From assembly GCA_007922225.1 (NCBI GenBank), contig ML679972.1:37511765-37575764 (forward strand): DNA of 64,000 nucleotides. The letters are read 5' to 3'. Numbering within the stretch: the stretch's first letter is position 1; the number at the start of each line of letters is the position of its first letter. The translations under genes and the position numbers were made by a program. Positions 1 through 10,084 of this stretch are shown in pieces. The DNA is from Emydura subglobosa. Its lineage: Eukaryota > Chordata > Testudines > Chelidae. The notes beneath the pieces are model-generated. The model made no database searches. It saw only the letters and a list, made by a program, of their open reading frames with translations, and was not told the DNA's origin.

Positions 1-660
1 TCCAAAACAAAAACCTCATTATCTTCTAATTAGATCAACTGGCAAGCCTAGAACGCCATTCAAATGACTAAACACCCGAAGTCAGGCAACACCAGGAAAT
101 CCATGCACAAACTTTGCCTTCCGAAGCTTTTCCCGGAGAAGGTAGGGACTATTTGTCTGCTGATCCTGTCTTACCTGAGGGCAAATTAAAGACCCCAGAT
201 CTGTACAAAGAAATAGCTCACCGATTAACGGGGGTGCTTGTTCTGAGCCGAAGGCATGATGAATCTGTGACTACAGGAAAAACCCTGTGTAGAGTTTGAA
301 GGACTAACCGTCAAGAGACCTTGTTGGGGGGCTTCTGGTAAGGTCATCAGCAAGCATAGAGGTTCTTTTATTATTTCAGTGTTTTCTCTCTAATGCTTTC
401 ACCGTAAGAACAAATGTGCTTGCTTACGAAAGGCTGTTTGGTAACCGCCATGGACAATGACACGTTGATAGCCTCTGAGGGGAAAGCAGAGCAGGCTGAT
501 GCAGGCAGTCTGGCTGGCTGGGGAATTCACAGATTACACAGGCAACTGTGAAACCTGGAGACCCCCAGTCAGGAGGGAGACGGACGTGGGTCTCTGCCAA
601 GGAGCAAGAAACCTAAGAGTGGGTGCTCTTGGTGACCAGAGAGGGGGAATACATATGCAG
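1..660 (+). other. Intron sequence, possibly an old LTR-like repeat; no gene seen
   Basis: No exon-like frame on either strand. The stretch around 355-450 (TTTCTCTCTAATGCTTTCACC, then AAATGTGCTTGCTTACG) has the look of a decayed LTR-type repeat end, but I cannot place it in a family. Confidence 0.3.
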
Positions 661-664
661 ATAA

Positions 665-845
665 CCTGAATTATGGCACTGAGTGAAGCATATCTGTGCA
701 GCACCTGGCACAACGGGGCCCTGATCTCGGTCACTGTGTGTCAGGGCAGCGCCCGGCCCGACAGGGTCCTGATCTCGGTCATTGTGTGTCTGGGCAGTGC
801 TCAGCCTGCTGGGCACTGCAAAAATACAGATCAAGGGTCAGTCCC
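665..845 (+). repeat. SINE-tail fragment in short tandem (about 2.5 units of ~50 bp)
   Basis: The motif GGGSCCTGATCTCGGTCA followed by YTGTGTGTCWGGGCAG is repeated in direct order about 50 bp apart. It resembles the tail (gcacctggcacaatggggccctgatc) of the SINE family found elsewhere in the window. Confidence 0.6.
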
Positions 846-869
846 TGCCACACCCAGCAAATAGACAGA

Positions 870-1020
870 ATGGGGAGGGGAAACTGAGGCACAAAGCGGA
901 ATCAGGGATTTGTTCAAGTTCACACCACAGGTCTGTGGTGGAGCTGGACATGGAACCTAGATCTCCTAGCTCCTAGACCAGTGCCCTTTCCACTAGGCCA
1001 CACTGCCTCCCCTGCCACAT
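870..1020 (-). mobile_element. MIR/CORE-like SINE, antisense
   Basis: GGGAAACTGAGGCACAAAGC, then a ...CACACCACAGGTCTGTGGTGG... segment and a ...CCACTAGGCCACACTGCC end. This is the reverse complement of a tRNA-derived MIR-like head and core. Confidence 0.65.
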
Positions 1021-1294
1021 AGGGTCTCTTGCACAGACAGGGGCACATTTAACGTAAGCTTTGTCTAGGCTCCGGGTTTGAGTCTCCGGGGCCCGATGCT
1101 GTAATACACCTAAATATCCCCACTGTGCCTGGCTCCAACGGCCCCTCCCCTGAGCTCTGCCCTGGACCTCAACCCCACTTCGGAAGCCTGCCTGCCCCTG
1201 CCGCGATGGCTCCCGTCAGATTGCAACTGTCCCCTAGCAGAGGGGGGAAGGCACGCGGCAATCGGCCCAAATCAGAAGACGCAGGGAGAAAACA

Positions 1295-1520
1295 AGAACC
1301 CCCAACCCACCCACACATTCCAGCCCCCAATCCCAGCACCTGACGCAACATACCCACCCTCCGGTCCCTGATTGCAGCTCACGACAAAACACACCTCCTC
1401 CAGCCACCAATCCCAGGCCACAACAACACAACAGACCCACCCTTCAGCCCTGGATCCCAGCTCACAACACAAAACACACCCTCCAGTGCCCGATCCCAGC
1501 CCACGACACAGCCGGGTGGA
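1295..1520. repeat. Minisatellite, about four ~50-bp units
   Basis: Repeated text of the type CCCTCCAG-n-CCCGATCCCAGC-n-CACRACAC-n-AACACACC through the interval. Units are degenerate. No coding meaning. Confidence 0.6.
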
Positions 1521-1659
1521 TTTACTAGCTGCCTGTGGCTACCAAGACCACTGCAAGGCTGGTAACCTCTGTTGCAGAAGCTCTTTCCCATCACCACCTC
1601 TCTTGTTCCCTGCCTCCCAATGCTCTGTTTGTTCCCATGTGGTGGGTCGTCTCCAAATC

Positions 1660-1745
1660 TCGGACTGGGAACAGCTTGGGGCAGGGACTGGCTTAATGTG
1701 GTTTGTACAGTGCCTAGCGCAGTGGGGGCCTTGATTGGGATGGGG
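1660..1745 (+). mobile_element. SINE tail fragment
   Basis: Contains GGGGCAGGGACTGG, then TTTGTACAGTGCCTAGCGCA and GTGGGGGCCTTGATTGGG, the typical 3' tail of the MIR-like SINE in this window. Confidence 0.55.
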
Positions 1746-1754
1746 GTGGGTGGG

Positions 1755-1960
1755 TGACCCAGGGACCTGTTGATGCCAGAGGGCACGGGGGTGGGGGAGG
1801 GATGGGGCTTTACATGGATCCTCTGGGTCGGATATATGCATAATAATTCACTGGGGGGGTGGCAGGTGAATCTCTACCAAGAGCCAGTAACCTACTGCAG
1901 ATCGCAGTCCTTGTGAGATATATGTAAGGTATTTCCTAGCTATACTGGAAATTATGTTCT
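1755..1960 (+). repeat. Unclassified dispersed repeat, copy 1 (related to 54690-54900)
   Basis: Shares in order a gatcctctgg/gatccgctgg block, a tgtctatataata-like block and GGTCTCTACCAACAGCCAGT-like text (here ATCTCTACCAAGAGCCAGTA) with 54690-54900. It may be part of an LTR. Confidence 0.45.
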
Positions 1961-1965
1961 TAGGG

Positions 1966-2162
1966 CAGGGATTCTCAAACTTTTTTTGCCCGGACCCCCT
2001 TTGAAAATATTTCAGGCTGTGCCGACTCCCCAAAAATGATGATCCCCCTCCCACGCCAGGCCACCCTTACCAAACATGCATGGGGGCTGACAGCTCGTGA
2101 CCCCCTCCTCATAACCTCACGACCTCCTGAGGGGTCGCAACCCCCTGTTTGAGAACCCGTCA
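1966..2162. mobile_element. hAT-like MITE with terminal inverted repeats
   Basis: It starts CAGGGATTCTCAAAC and ends GTTTGAGAACCCGTC, so the termini are inverted copies of GGGWTTCTCAAAC. The interior is C-rich with no coding capacity. This fits a non-autonomous DNA transposon. Confidence 0.6.
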
Positions 2163-2189
2163 GATCCTGGAGTTAAGGGAGGCTACCAA

Positions 2190-2470
2190 GAGGCAACACA
2201 TCTCGGTAACAGACCCCAATTTCCCTGTCTGGCCAGTTGCGTCGCAGACTGGAAACCAGGCGTACAGGCTTGGCGGTGAGCGTCATTAACCACTGGAACG
2301 ATTCACCAAGGGGCGTGGTGGATTCTCCATTGCTGCAGTGTTTAAATCCAGACGGAATGTTTCCCTAAAAGCTCAGCTCTAGGAAGTATCTGGGGGCAGA
2401 TCTTGGGTCTGGGTCATGCGGGAGGTCGGACCAGATGACCACAGTGGCCGCAGTCTATGCCTCCCAATGG
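2190..2470 (+). mobile_element. CR1 LINE 3' fragment
   Basis: Contains the CR1 3' region text GTCATTAACCACTGGAACGA, GTGGTGGATTCTCCATTGC, and then GGTCGGACCAGATGACC near its end. Only the 3' untranslated end is left. Confidence 0.8.
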
Positions 2471-2474
2471 AGGC

Positions 2475-2905
2475 CAATTTGTGTGCTAAGGCTGACCCTA
2501 ATCAAGAGATTGTGAAACCGACAAGAGAGGAAATCGACCGGAAGAAACAATCAGCAAGAAGAGGTGAAAGGGGGGGCTCTGTTTACAGACAAGGACTGAG
2601 ACACCCCCTGGACCTTTCACTGCGGAGGCCAGCTGACAGCATGGCTGTCTCATGAAAAGAGGGGGCACGCCCAGTCCTGGTGAGCAAGACGTGGTGAGAC
2701 GGGAGAGTAACGTGTTAGTTAAGTCTAGGCTCTAGGTGATTTTATTTCAAGTGACACAGTTTGCTTCCCATACTTCTGCTTGCTGCTCCTTGAATCTCTA
2801 GGTTTGCTGAATAAACGTGCACTGGGTTTCCCTGTCGAGATCCCGAAGGGCCACGTGCAGAGCCGGTGCGGTGAGCCGAGGCGGAACTGGTAAGTCGGGG
2901 CAACC
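2475..2905 (+). repeat. LTR-like repeat sharing a CAGGCTCTAGA-type end (copy 1 of 3)
   Basis: Includes GTCTAGGCTCTAGGTGATTT near 2722 and CTGAATAAACGTGCACTGG near 2808. Related text recurs at 16120-16495 and 26285-26825. The AATAAA-like signal before the end suggests an LTR with U3-R. No paired LTR was found. Confidence 0.4.
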
Positions 2906-3335
2906 TGTTTCCTTGGAGGCTGGGCTCCCCAGTGGGACGCAGGGGTGGGCACGGACCTGTCGCTAGCTTGCAGAGAGACTGCGGAGCCTGAGAGGGGGGA
3001 GGTTGGGTTGCCACTGGCCAGTGGAGTCAGGGAGCGAAGGGTGGTTGGTAGCGAGGTGCCCCCCACGGAAGCATCACAGGGGGCTCCTTAGGCAGCACCT
3101 CCACAGAAATTAAGCGCCCGCGCAAACAGCCACTGTGTCCCCCATGCCCTGGGTCCTTGCAACACGGCTGGAGGTGAACAGATCTGGCTCCGGGGTGTTT
3201 GGGGTGGGGCAGGGCATGGGGGGAGAATGCCATGCCCACTGCCCCAGTCCAGCTGACCGCGAAGCCCAAAGACCCACTGCTGCCCTCTAGCTTCACACAC
3301 GCCCTGGGAACATCCCCCAACCCCCACTTTACAGA
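2906..3335. other. Intron sequence, nothing recognised
   Basis: GC-rich unique-looking sequence. Open frames on both strands are low-complexity and lack exon-like borders. Confidence 0.5.
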
Positions 3336-3628
3336 GAGGAAACCCAGGACACTGTCACACAGGGACTCGGAGGCAGAACAGAACCCAGGAGTCCTGACTC
3401 CCAGCCTTGCTGCTCTAACCACTGGACCCCACTCCCCACCCAGAGTTGGGGAGAAAATGCAGGAGGCCTGTCTTCCAGCCCCCACTGATCTAACAACTGG
3501 ACACCCCTCCCTGCCCAGAACCAGGGAAAAAACCCAGGAGTCCTGACTCCCAGCCCCTCCTGCTCCAACCACTGGACCCCACTCCCTTCCCAGAGCTAGG
3601 GAGAGAACCCCAGGGTCCCACTACGCAA
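3336..3628 (-). repeat. Antisense SINE whose head is expanded into a tandem array (~75-bp units)
   Basis: After the antisense core (ACTTTACAGAGAGGAAACCC), the block AACCCAGGAGTCCTGACTCC plus CCACTGGACCCCACTCCC is repeated about three times with period near 70-80 bp (start points near 3384, 3455, 3533). A single SINE has this block once. Confidence 0.7.
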
Positions 3629-4180
3629 TGCTCTGTTTCCTAGACATCCCTGCTCCGTGCTCCGGCAACTGAAGCTGCTCAAACACCTGATGGTGCCACT
3701 CCTTTCTGGACCTCAGCTGTCCAGCATCCGTCAGCTCCACCCTGCCCTGGGGGCAGCCCCTTGCCTGATATTTCCCGCGAATCCTGTCCTGGGGGCTGAG
3801 CACGCAGACTGTCCCCTGGCCATCCATCTGGTGCCTGCTGCCAATGTGGGGGAGCAGCCGGGCGACCCCCGTTGGCACAGCCAGGCCTCCCCACTCCGCC
3901 CACGGCTCCCAGCCCTAGCCCTTCTCCATGCCGCTGCATCACATGTGGCGCAGGTCACAGGGTTACAGGGGGGAAGAGAAACCTCTGCTGGATCAAACCA
4001 AAGCTTTTGGCTTTGAACAAACCTTTCCCAGAGGAGTAAACCCCCAGAGCTCTGCACACAAGATCACTTGCTGCCCAGGGCCCAGACAGAGGGGTCTAGG
4101 GGTACGGCGGGAGGCACCCCAGTCAAGCCACTCATTTAAGATCCGGTGCCCTTAAACTTCAGGATCCAGGACTCACATCT
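3629..4180. other. Intron sequence, nothing recognised
   Basis: No family motifs and no frame with exon-like ends. It includes GGGGAAGAGAAACCTCTG, possibly a very old SINE edge, but not enough to call. Confidence 0.5.
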
Positions 4181-4204
4181 CTCCAGATCCTTATACAGCA
4201 GCCA

Positions 4205-4400
4205 TCACCTCGGCAGCCACCAGTGTTGACGGCTGAATGGTCACAGCGCCCCCAGCAGGCAGGGAAGCACTGCTAACCCGCAGGTAAACCGAGGCCCAGA
4301 GCAACTGAGTTGCTTCAGGCAAATCAGTGGCAGAGGCAGGAACTGAACCCAGTGGCCTGTGTTCCAGGCCAGCCTGCCTTCCCCTTGGGGGCTGAATCAG
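4205..4400 (-). mobile_element. MIR/CORE-like SINE, antisense
   Basis: Contains AAACCGAGGCCCAGAGCAAC, AGTGGCAGAGGCAGGAACTG and GACTCCTGGACTAGCAG, the reverse complement of a MIR-like core and head. Confidence 0.55.
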
Positions 4401-4684
4401 GACTCCTGGACTAGCAGGAGCTGGGGTCTTTTGGCCACAGTGACTGGGAAGAAACCTGCCTCCTTGCCGTTCCCAGGTAATACACAAGCATGCGTGCTGC
4501 TGTTCTTCTCTGCCGTGTAATTCCAGCAAATCTACCCGGCTAAACCCCATCTGGTTACAGCCTGGCGGGAGCCTCTAAGCTTCACGCTTGGACCTTCACG
4601 GACACAGTGCTCGGACCCTCCTGCTCCCCAGGCCCAGCTCTGCCCCGGCCCCTCCTCACTGCTTGGCCAAAGGAGATGTGCCTG

Positions 4685-4703
4685 CCCCCCCCCCCCCCCC
4701 CCC
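4685..4703. repeat. Poly-C homopolymer (19 bases)
   Basis: A run of C interrupted by nothing, directly visible. Its length in the assembly may be unreliable. Confidence 0.95.
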
Positions 4704-5435
4704 AGTATAGGGTTTATGACCCCGGCTGGGCAGCACTGATGGTATCTGGTAGAGGGCAGGGCTGAAACACACTCAAGGCTGCAAATTGCCCTGCCGCTGC
4801 CTTCTATTGGCTGGAATCAGAATGGCTCTGCTGTGTGTCATAGACCCCTATACCGCTACCAGGGATTCTCCTTGGGCTTAAGGAGGGATGGGGGAGGTCT
4901 TGGAGTAGCAAAAGCTGGTCTCAGTGACTTGATGGGCTTCTAACGTCTCTTAACTACTGAGCCCAGGTTACAGGCCCCATTTAATCCATGCCACTTAGAA
5001 AGTGCACGGGCCCTCTGTACAGAGCGTTCTCCAGGCCTTTGTCCAGCCTGTTTTTAAACCGCACTCACAGCCCGTCCATTAGGGAGCCCATTCCCAGCCC
5101 AACAGGATCTCAGACTCAGGTGGCTGGCCCTGAGATTCAGCCTTCATTTTGCTTTCCCCCATCTCAGTCCGTCAATGCTGGTTGCAGACGTGAGTCCTGC
5201 TACCTAGGACAAAGCTGCAGCAAGTCCGTTTAGACATTCTCCCGAACAGATGTAAAACCCCTGGTCTCGTTGTTTTTATGTGGGCTGAGACCTTCCACGG
5301 CTGCTAGAATCCACAGGCAAAATTCCCCTCTGTCTTAACGGCTAAAGTCTCATCTGCACAGAGACCCTCTCCCCCCACCTCCAGCTGCAGACTCTGTGGG
5401 GGATTCCCCGTGCAGAAGATAGCATGAGTGGCAAC
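4704..5435. other. Intron sequence, possible degraded antisense CR1
   Basis: Text near 5035-5060 (CCTTTGTCCAGCCTGTTTTT) resembles an antisense CR1 3' region, but it is too diverged to be sure. No coding sequence. Confidence 0.35.
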
Positions 5436-5439
5436 GGGG

Positions 5440-6720
5440 AGGACTGCAGTGTGCTGATTTCAGCGCCCGGGTGACAGAGATCTGAATGGCAAGGGACTGA
5501 ATTCATTGGCTAGGCAATCAGCAGGGCACTGCACTCAGCAGGCCAGGGCAGATCTCAAATGCGGTGGAGTGATTCCTCAGTCTGCAGTGCCCTGCTGACT
5601 GCACGGGCTGTGAAATCAGCCCCCTGCAGTGGAGAGCTGCACTGAATTGAACTGAAATTGAACCATCTGCAGTGCAGGAAGCTGATTTCACCCACCATCC
5701 GGTCAGTCCTGCAGTAGAGATCAGCACTGGGTTCCTATGGTATACTGATTGAAGCGGTCTGATTTCACTGATTGCATAGCCAGTGAAGTCAGCCCTCTGC
5801 AATCAAGATCATTGAACTGCAGTGTAAACACTGAACCATCACCATATAGTTCAGAGAATACGCGCCGGAGATCTGCAGTGATTGATCCAGTGCAGATTCC
5901 GGCTGAGCACGCAATAGGAATATAGTGCAAGATTCTGTCCTGGTGCAATTCTCACTGACATCAGTAGATGCTGCACCCTCTTGCACAAGGGCTGGATTTG
6001 GCTGCTTCCCCAAAGGCCTGATTAACAGAGATTCTGAACACCTGGACCTCCCATTTATTTCAGCTAGGGTTGTGAGTACCAAGCAGTTCTGAGAGTCAGG
6101 TTTTGGGTCATGATGAATTATACTGATCTCTGGGAAGACATCTGGAAATTGCCAGTGACTGCAGCACATCCACCGAATTGCACTGAGTTGCCAGTGATCG
6201 CAGTGCACCTTCCAAAGCACACTGATTTCCGGAAAAGTGTGTCAGATTGCCAGTAACTGCAGGGCACCCACGCATTTTTTGAAATCATGTGCCAAATTGT
6301 TAACGACTGCAGGGTGCCCGCCGCATTGCAGATTTCGAAAGTCATGCCCGGAGTTGCCAATGCCCCCACTAAACAGCACCGATTTCAAAAACCATACACT
6401 GAATTGCCCGTGATTGCAGCGCCCCCACTGATTTCAGAAATCCTGCACCAAACTGCGAACCGCTGAATCGCAGATTTCAAAACTCAAGCCCCGAGTTACC
6501 AAGGATTGCAGTGTCCCCACTGAATTGCACTGATTTCAGAAATCAGGCACTGAATTGCCAGTGATTGCAGCACCCCCCCCCCACTGATTTCAGAAATCAT
6601 GCCCGGAATGGCCAGTGATTGCAGCACACTCCCCTCCCCCCACTGATCTCAGACATCATGTGCCGAATTGCCAAGAACCGCAGCGCACCTGCTGACTGGC
6701 ACCCATTCGCTGATGCCCAC
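5440..6720. repeat. Satellite-like tandem repeat, about 57-62 bp units
   Basis: From about 6120 to 6700 the unit GCAGYGCCCCCACTGATTTC + AGAAATCATGC-MCCGAATTGCCAGTGATT recurs about ten times with small changes. From 5440 to 6120 more decayed units (TGATTTCA..., GAATTG..., GCAGTG...) continue. Open frames inside on either strand reflect the repeat. Confidence 0.75.
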
Positions 6721-6843
6721 ACTGCACCGATCTGGAATGACTGCGCCAATTCCCATGACTACAGAACCCACGGGAGCCAAACCGGGGATAGGGAACTGGG
6801 CCCAGACCCGCCAGGAGACGCAAGGGAAGGGAGCCCCAGGCAA

Positions 6844-6852
6844 CTTACTTCT
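6844..6852 (-). promoter_or_regulatory. 5' splice site overlapping an in-frame stop (alternative C-terminus switch)
   Basis: The minus strand reads GAGAA then GTAAGT, a close match to the vertebrate 5' splice consensus. Unspliced, the same bases read GAG AAG TAA, giving a tail that ends ...KKKSEK. Spliced, Lys/Asn and further tail would follow from an exon before position 1. No recognisable Delta tail exon was found in 1-6848. Confidence 0.6.
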
Positions 6853-7515
6853 CCGACTTCTTCTTGCAGGCGGCGTCCCCACTCAGATCAAGCAGCTTCC
6901 GCTTGCAATTGAACTTGTCCCGGAGGCTGTCGCTGCCAAATCTGGGCTCCTTGTTGGGCACCTTGAATCGCCCGGGTGCAATGAGGAAACCTTCCCTCTC
7001 CTTCAGGTTGTTGATGGTGTCCAGGTGGTTCCGCACGGCGCCCTTTGCCTCCTTGCGGCCCTGCCTCATCTGCCGTAGCACTGCCAGGGCGGCACACACC
7101 ACCAGTGCCAGGGTCACCAGCCCCAGGGCAAAAGAGATGGCCAGGGCCACCGGGAAGGGGTCATCTACCGCCAGCCGCCGGCTGCTGGCCGGGCTGGGGC
7201 CCTGCACCTTGAACTCGCAGCTGGAACCCATGTAGCCGGCCGAGCACTCGCAGACATGGCCGGAGAAGTGGGTGTAGCAGGTGCCGCTGTTGAGGCAGGG
7301 GCTGGAGCCGCAGGCGTCCACCCGCAGGCTGCAGTCCTTGCCCCCGTAGCCCAGGTTGCAGGAGCAGGTATAGCTATTGGCTCCGTCCAGGCAGGTGCCG
7401 CCGTTGACGCAGGGGTTGCAGGCGCAGTCATCGATGTTGTGCTCACAGTGGGTGCCGGTGAAGCCCGGCCGGCACTTGCAGAGCACGCTGCGGCCCAGGT
7501 CCAGGCAGAGGCCGC
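6849..7515 (-). CDS. Delta-like Notch ligand, exon encoding EGF6-8, transmembrane segment and cytoplasmic tail
   Basis: A 667-nt minus-strand exon, from acceptor TTCCTCCTAG to donor GTAAGT (phase 1 in, phase 2 out). It completes EGF6 and encodes EGF7 (IDDCACNPCVNGGTC) and EGF8 (VDACGSSPCLNSGTC). A 15-20 residue stalk, one hydrophobic segment (FPVALAISFALGLVTLALVV, about 7076-7156), a basic stop-transfer (RQMRQGRK) and ~70 tail residues follow. The tail has TINNLKEREG, FKVPNKEPRFG and a Lys-rich end KKKSE. Tail lysines are the usual sites for Mindbomb-driven ubiquitination needed for ligand endocytosis. The tail lacks the DLL1/DLL4-type sequences; NNLKEREG suggests a delta-like C/B type, but I cannot prove this without a search. 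Without splicing, the frame stops at TAA 6847-6845, inside the donor itself. Confidence 0.92.
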
Positions 7516-7870
7516 CTAGGAGGAAGCGGTGGAGCGTCAAACGGGCGGGCGGAGGGGGGCCTGGCCACGGCTGATCCCAGGCCAGGTGTGGTGGGCGCAG
7601 GGAGGGATGGTCATCGGGCCAAAGGCAGGGGCCAGGACTCTGCCAAGGATGTACCAGGTTCAGATTAACCTCTGATAGCCCCAGCCTGGATCAGGGCCCT
7701 GGTGAGCTTAGCACATGGAGGGCAGTTCCCCAGGGCATGTCCCACCCAGACAGTTTCCTGCCAGGGCAGGGTCCTCGGACTCTGGTGGCACCTGGGACTC
7801 TCCTGGCATCTGCCTTTGGCCACCTGAGGACCAAAAGAAATGTCTGAGTCTCACTAGAGTTACTGGAGTT
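7516..7870. other. Intron between the EGF4-6 exon and the last visible exon; nothing recognised
   Basis: No repeat family or coding signal seen up to the CR1 end that follows. Confidence 0.5.
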
Positions 7871-7950
7871 GACCCAGGGTCCGAATGGCATGTGCACTAC
7901 AGAAGGTCAGACTCGATGAGCTGATGGTCTGACCCTCTCTGTGCTGGGAG
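7871..7950 (+). mobile_element. CR1 LINE extreme 3' end
   Basis: AGAAGGTCAGACTCGATGAG followed by CTGATGGTCTGACCCTCTC, a CR1-type terminus. Confidence 0.5.
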
Positions 7951-8099
7951 CTGTACGCAGGCACTAGACCGAGGTGCCCTTTGATCTCCGACAATATGAT
8001 CAGCAGGCAGCTGCTCTGAGCCCGGTGAGGCATGTCTCGGTAGCACCAATCAGTCCGGAAGCCACGGTGTGCCGGGCGCGGCACATGCACACTCCCTGC

Positions 8100-8250
8100 C
8101 CAGAGGTGCTGGCTGTGGAGTTAGAGAAAGGACCATCGCCCTCCTTTCCCAGAGGGGGGAACCAGCCAGAGCTGTCGGCGACTCATGCAGGTGGCAGGGC
8201 TGGGAAGAGAACCCAGACGTCCTGAGTTCCGGCCCATTGCCTCAGCAGGG
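8100..8250 (-). mobile_element. Possible antisense MIR-like SINE
   Basis: GGCAGGGCTGGGAAGAGAAC then CCAGACGTCCTGAGTTCC matches the antisense head seen elsewhere (tgggaagagaacccaggagtcctg). Very degraded. Confidence 0.4.
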
Positions 8251-8719
8251 AGAGGGGCTGAAGTGACAGAGCTGGCAGCTCTGACCCTTCGCTCACAAAA
8301 TGTATGAGCTCCCTCGCTCCTTTCTCTGCACCCCCACAGCCAGCCCCATGCGCCCTTTCCGGCGGGGAGCTCTGGCTGCCCATAGCATCCCACTTCACCC
8401 ACCATGCTGCTAGCCAACCAGTCTGCCCCTTCCCTGGCTTTGATGAGATGGGGGGGGCAGATCCCTCCCAGCTGAGTGGGAAGCTGCAGTGTAAGGAGAC
8501 AGGGAGTGCTGCCCCGCCCCGTTCTATCCAGCAACCGGCAGCAGATGCTACTGAGAATGGTCTAGCTTTTCTAACCTCCCCCTTTGCATCCCCAGCCCCC
8601 GGGAAAGTGACCCGATCGCGACCGACAGCACAAAAACCTTCTGAATTGTCCTCCACCAAATGGGCCTCATCCTGTCACTGGACTCCCCAGCCCAGGTCCT
8701 TGGCTGATGTCAACTGGCA

Positions 8720-8850
8720 CAGCCCCGCCAAGCCGTGCTGGATTCACACCAGCTGGGGATCTGGGCCCATTGACTCCAATGGAGTAATGCTGTTCTATAC
8801 CACCAGGGGATCTGGCCCCTGCATCCTACAGCAGGGAGTCTCACTGGTTA
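8720..8850 (+). repeat. Short dispersed repeat, two partial units
   Basis: CACACCAGCTGGGGATCTGG and TATACCACCAGGGGATCTGG occur about 60 bp apart around CCCATTGACTCCAATGGAGT. Such text is common in reptile interspersed repeats; family not determined. Confidence 0.4.
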
Positions 8851-8913
8851 ATGAGGCGCCATGGATTTAATACAAAAACACCTATTTTTAAAGGACTGTA
8901 TGAGTGCTCCTTT

Positions 8914-8967
8914 GGGTGGAAGACAGCCAGACAACCTCCTGGGGAGTTGTCTGGCTGTCTTCCGCCC
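8914..8967. repeat. Near-perfect inverted repeat: 22-bp arms, 10-base loop
   Basis: Arm 8914-8935 (GGGTGGAAGACAGCCAG...) and arm 8946-8967 (GTTGTCTGGCTGTCTTCC...) are reverse complements with one T/C difference at the fourth base. Plus-strand RNA keeps a G-U pair there; sense-of-gene (minus) RNA has a C/A mismatch. Loop is CTCCTGGGGA. It lies in the intron between the last two visible exons. No surrounding transposon termini seen. Confidence 0.85.
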
Positions 8968-9144
8968 ATAGTCAGACAGTGCCCCTCCTCAGCCCCCTGG
9001 GATCATCAGGTCATAGATGGACAACACCCCCAGGAGCCACGAGAAAAATCTCGCCTGGCATCAGCTCCCCCGGCCACAGAAGAGCTGGGGAGCTGGCGAC
9101 ACAAAGGTAATTGTTATTGTGATTCGAGCTCACCACAGGACAGG

Positions 9145-9400
9145 ACAGGATTATGCTCATCAGGGCAGGGACTGTGTTTTATTCTATGTCTATACAGCAC
9201 CTGGCACAATGGGGTCCTGGCCCATGATGGGGAGTCTTCGGGAATCGCGTAACACACCCAATAGCAATAAAAATGTACAGCACCTGGCACAATGGAGCCC
9301 TGGGCTCTGACTGGGGGTGTGGATGTCCCTAGGCGTTACAGTAATACACCTAATAGCAATCAGAATACACACAATACAGGCCAGGCCCAGGACTGGGGCT
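9145..9400 (+). repeat. SINE tail in tandem (three units of ~85-90 bp)
   Basis: TACAGCACCTGGCACAATGG occurs at about 9194 and 9277, each followed by CATGA/CTGACTGGGG-like text and a TAACACACCYAATAGCAATA-type end. Upstream TCAGGGCAGGGACTGTGTTT is the normal entry to this tail. Confidence 0.75.
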
Positions 9401-9404
9401 CATA

Positions 9405-9660
9405 GGTGCTACTGCAAGGCTAGTTATAATGTTAGATGGCGGGGTGACCTCGGGGCCAAGGACCTGGCCTGTGACTCTAGAGACCTTAGTTCTAGTTTCA
9501 GCTATGGGTGATGGGCAAATCAGTTCCTTTTGCTCTCGCTCTGTGCCTCAGTTTCCCCACCTGTAAAAAGAGGGTAATGATACCAATCTTCTTGGTAAGG
9601 TGCTCTGAGATCGGTTGATGGAAAGACCGAGGGGTCGTGATTATTAGTAAATCCTAATAT
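9405..9660 (+). mobile_element. MIR/CORE-like SINE
   Basis: Shows a decayed head, then TCTGTGCCTCAGTTTCCCCA, CCTGTAAAAAGAGGGTAATG and AAGGTGCTCTGAGATCGGTT. These are the core and 3' part of a MIR-like tRNA-derived SINE in sense orientation. Confidence 0.75.
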
Positions 9661-10084
9661 GGTGCCTGATCCTGCTTCTGGCTGTAAATCCAGATCGGGC
9701 CCTTCTTACCCCCCATCGCTGCCTCTCTGGTTTTGCTGCTTCTCATTCCTGTTAGCTGGATTAGCCAGATTCCAGTCCTCATCACCCCCACCAAAGGAAT
9801 GGTTAGCCCTGTTCCCAGCACAGAGGCAAATGCTGCTCCTAGTTACCCCTGTGCAATGCCTGGCTGTCCATGAGAGCAGAATTTGAAGGCACTAAGCCCT
9901 AAGAGGGGGCTGCATCCGAGCACAGTGCAGAAGGAAAAGGAGAAAAAAGGCTGGAGGCTGCTCCATTTACAAACCCCAAGACTGCTCTAATTTACAGTCA
10001 GCTGGTCACACTGCTGAGGGAGACTACCCAGCCAGCTGTGCTTCTCCCCATCCATGCCCCTTACCCCGGGGATCGACTTCTGTT

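Noticed and set aside
5440..6720. CRISPR-like array
   Set aside because: Units are contiguous and degenerate without unique spacers, and the genome is vertebrate.
1..6848. Terminal Delta tail exon (PDZ-binding end)
   Set aside because: I looked on the minus strand for a short exon ending in the usual Delta C-terminus with a good acceptor and saw none. The interval is repeats and unrecognised intron.
8914..8967. microRNA gene
   Set aside because: Stem and loop are visible, but the stem is short and there is no expression evidence, so it is listed only as an inverted repeat.
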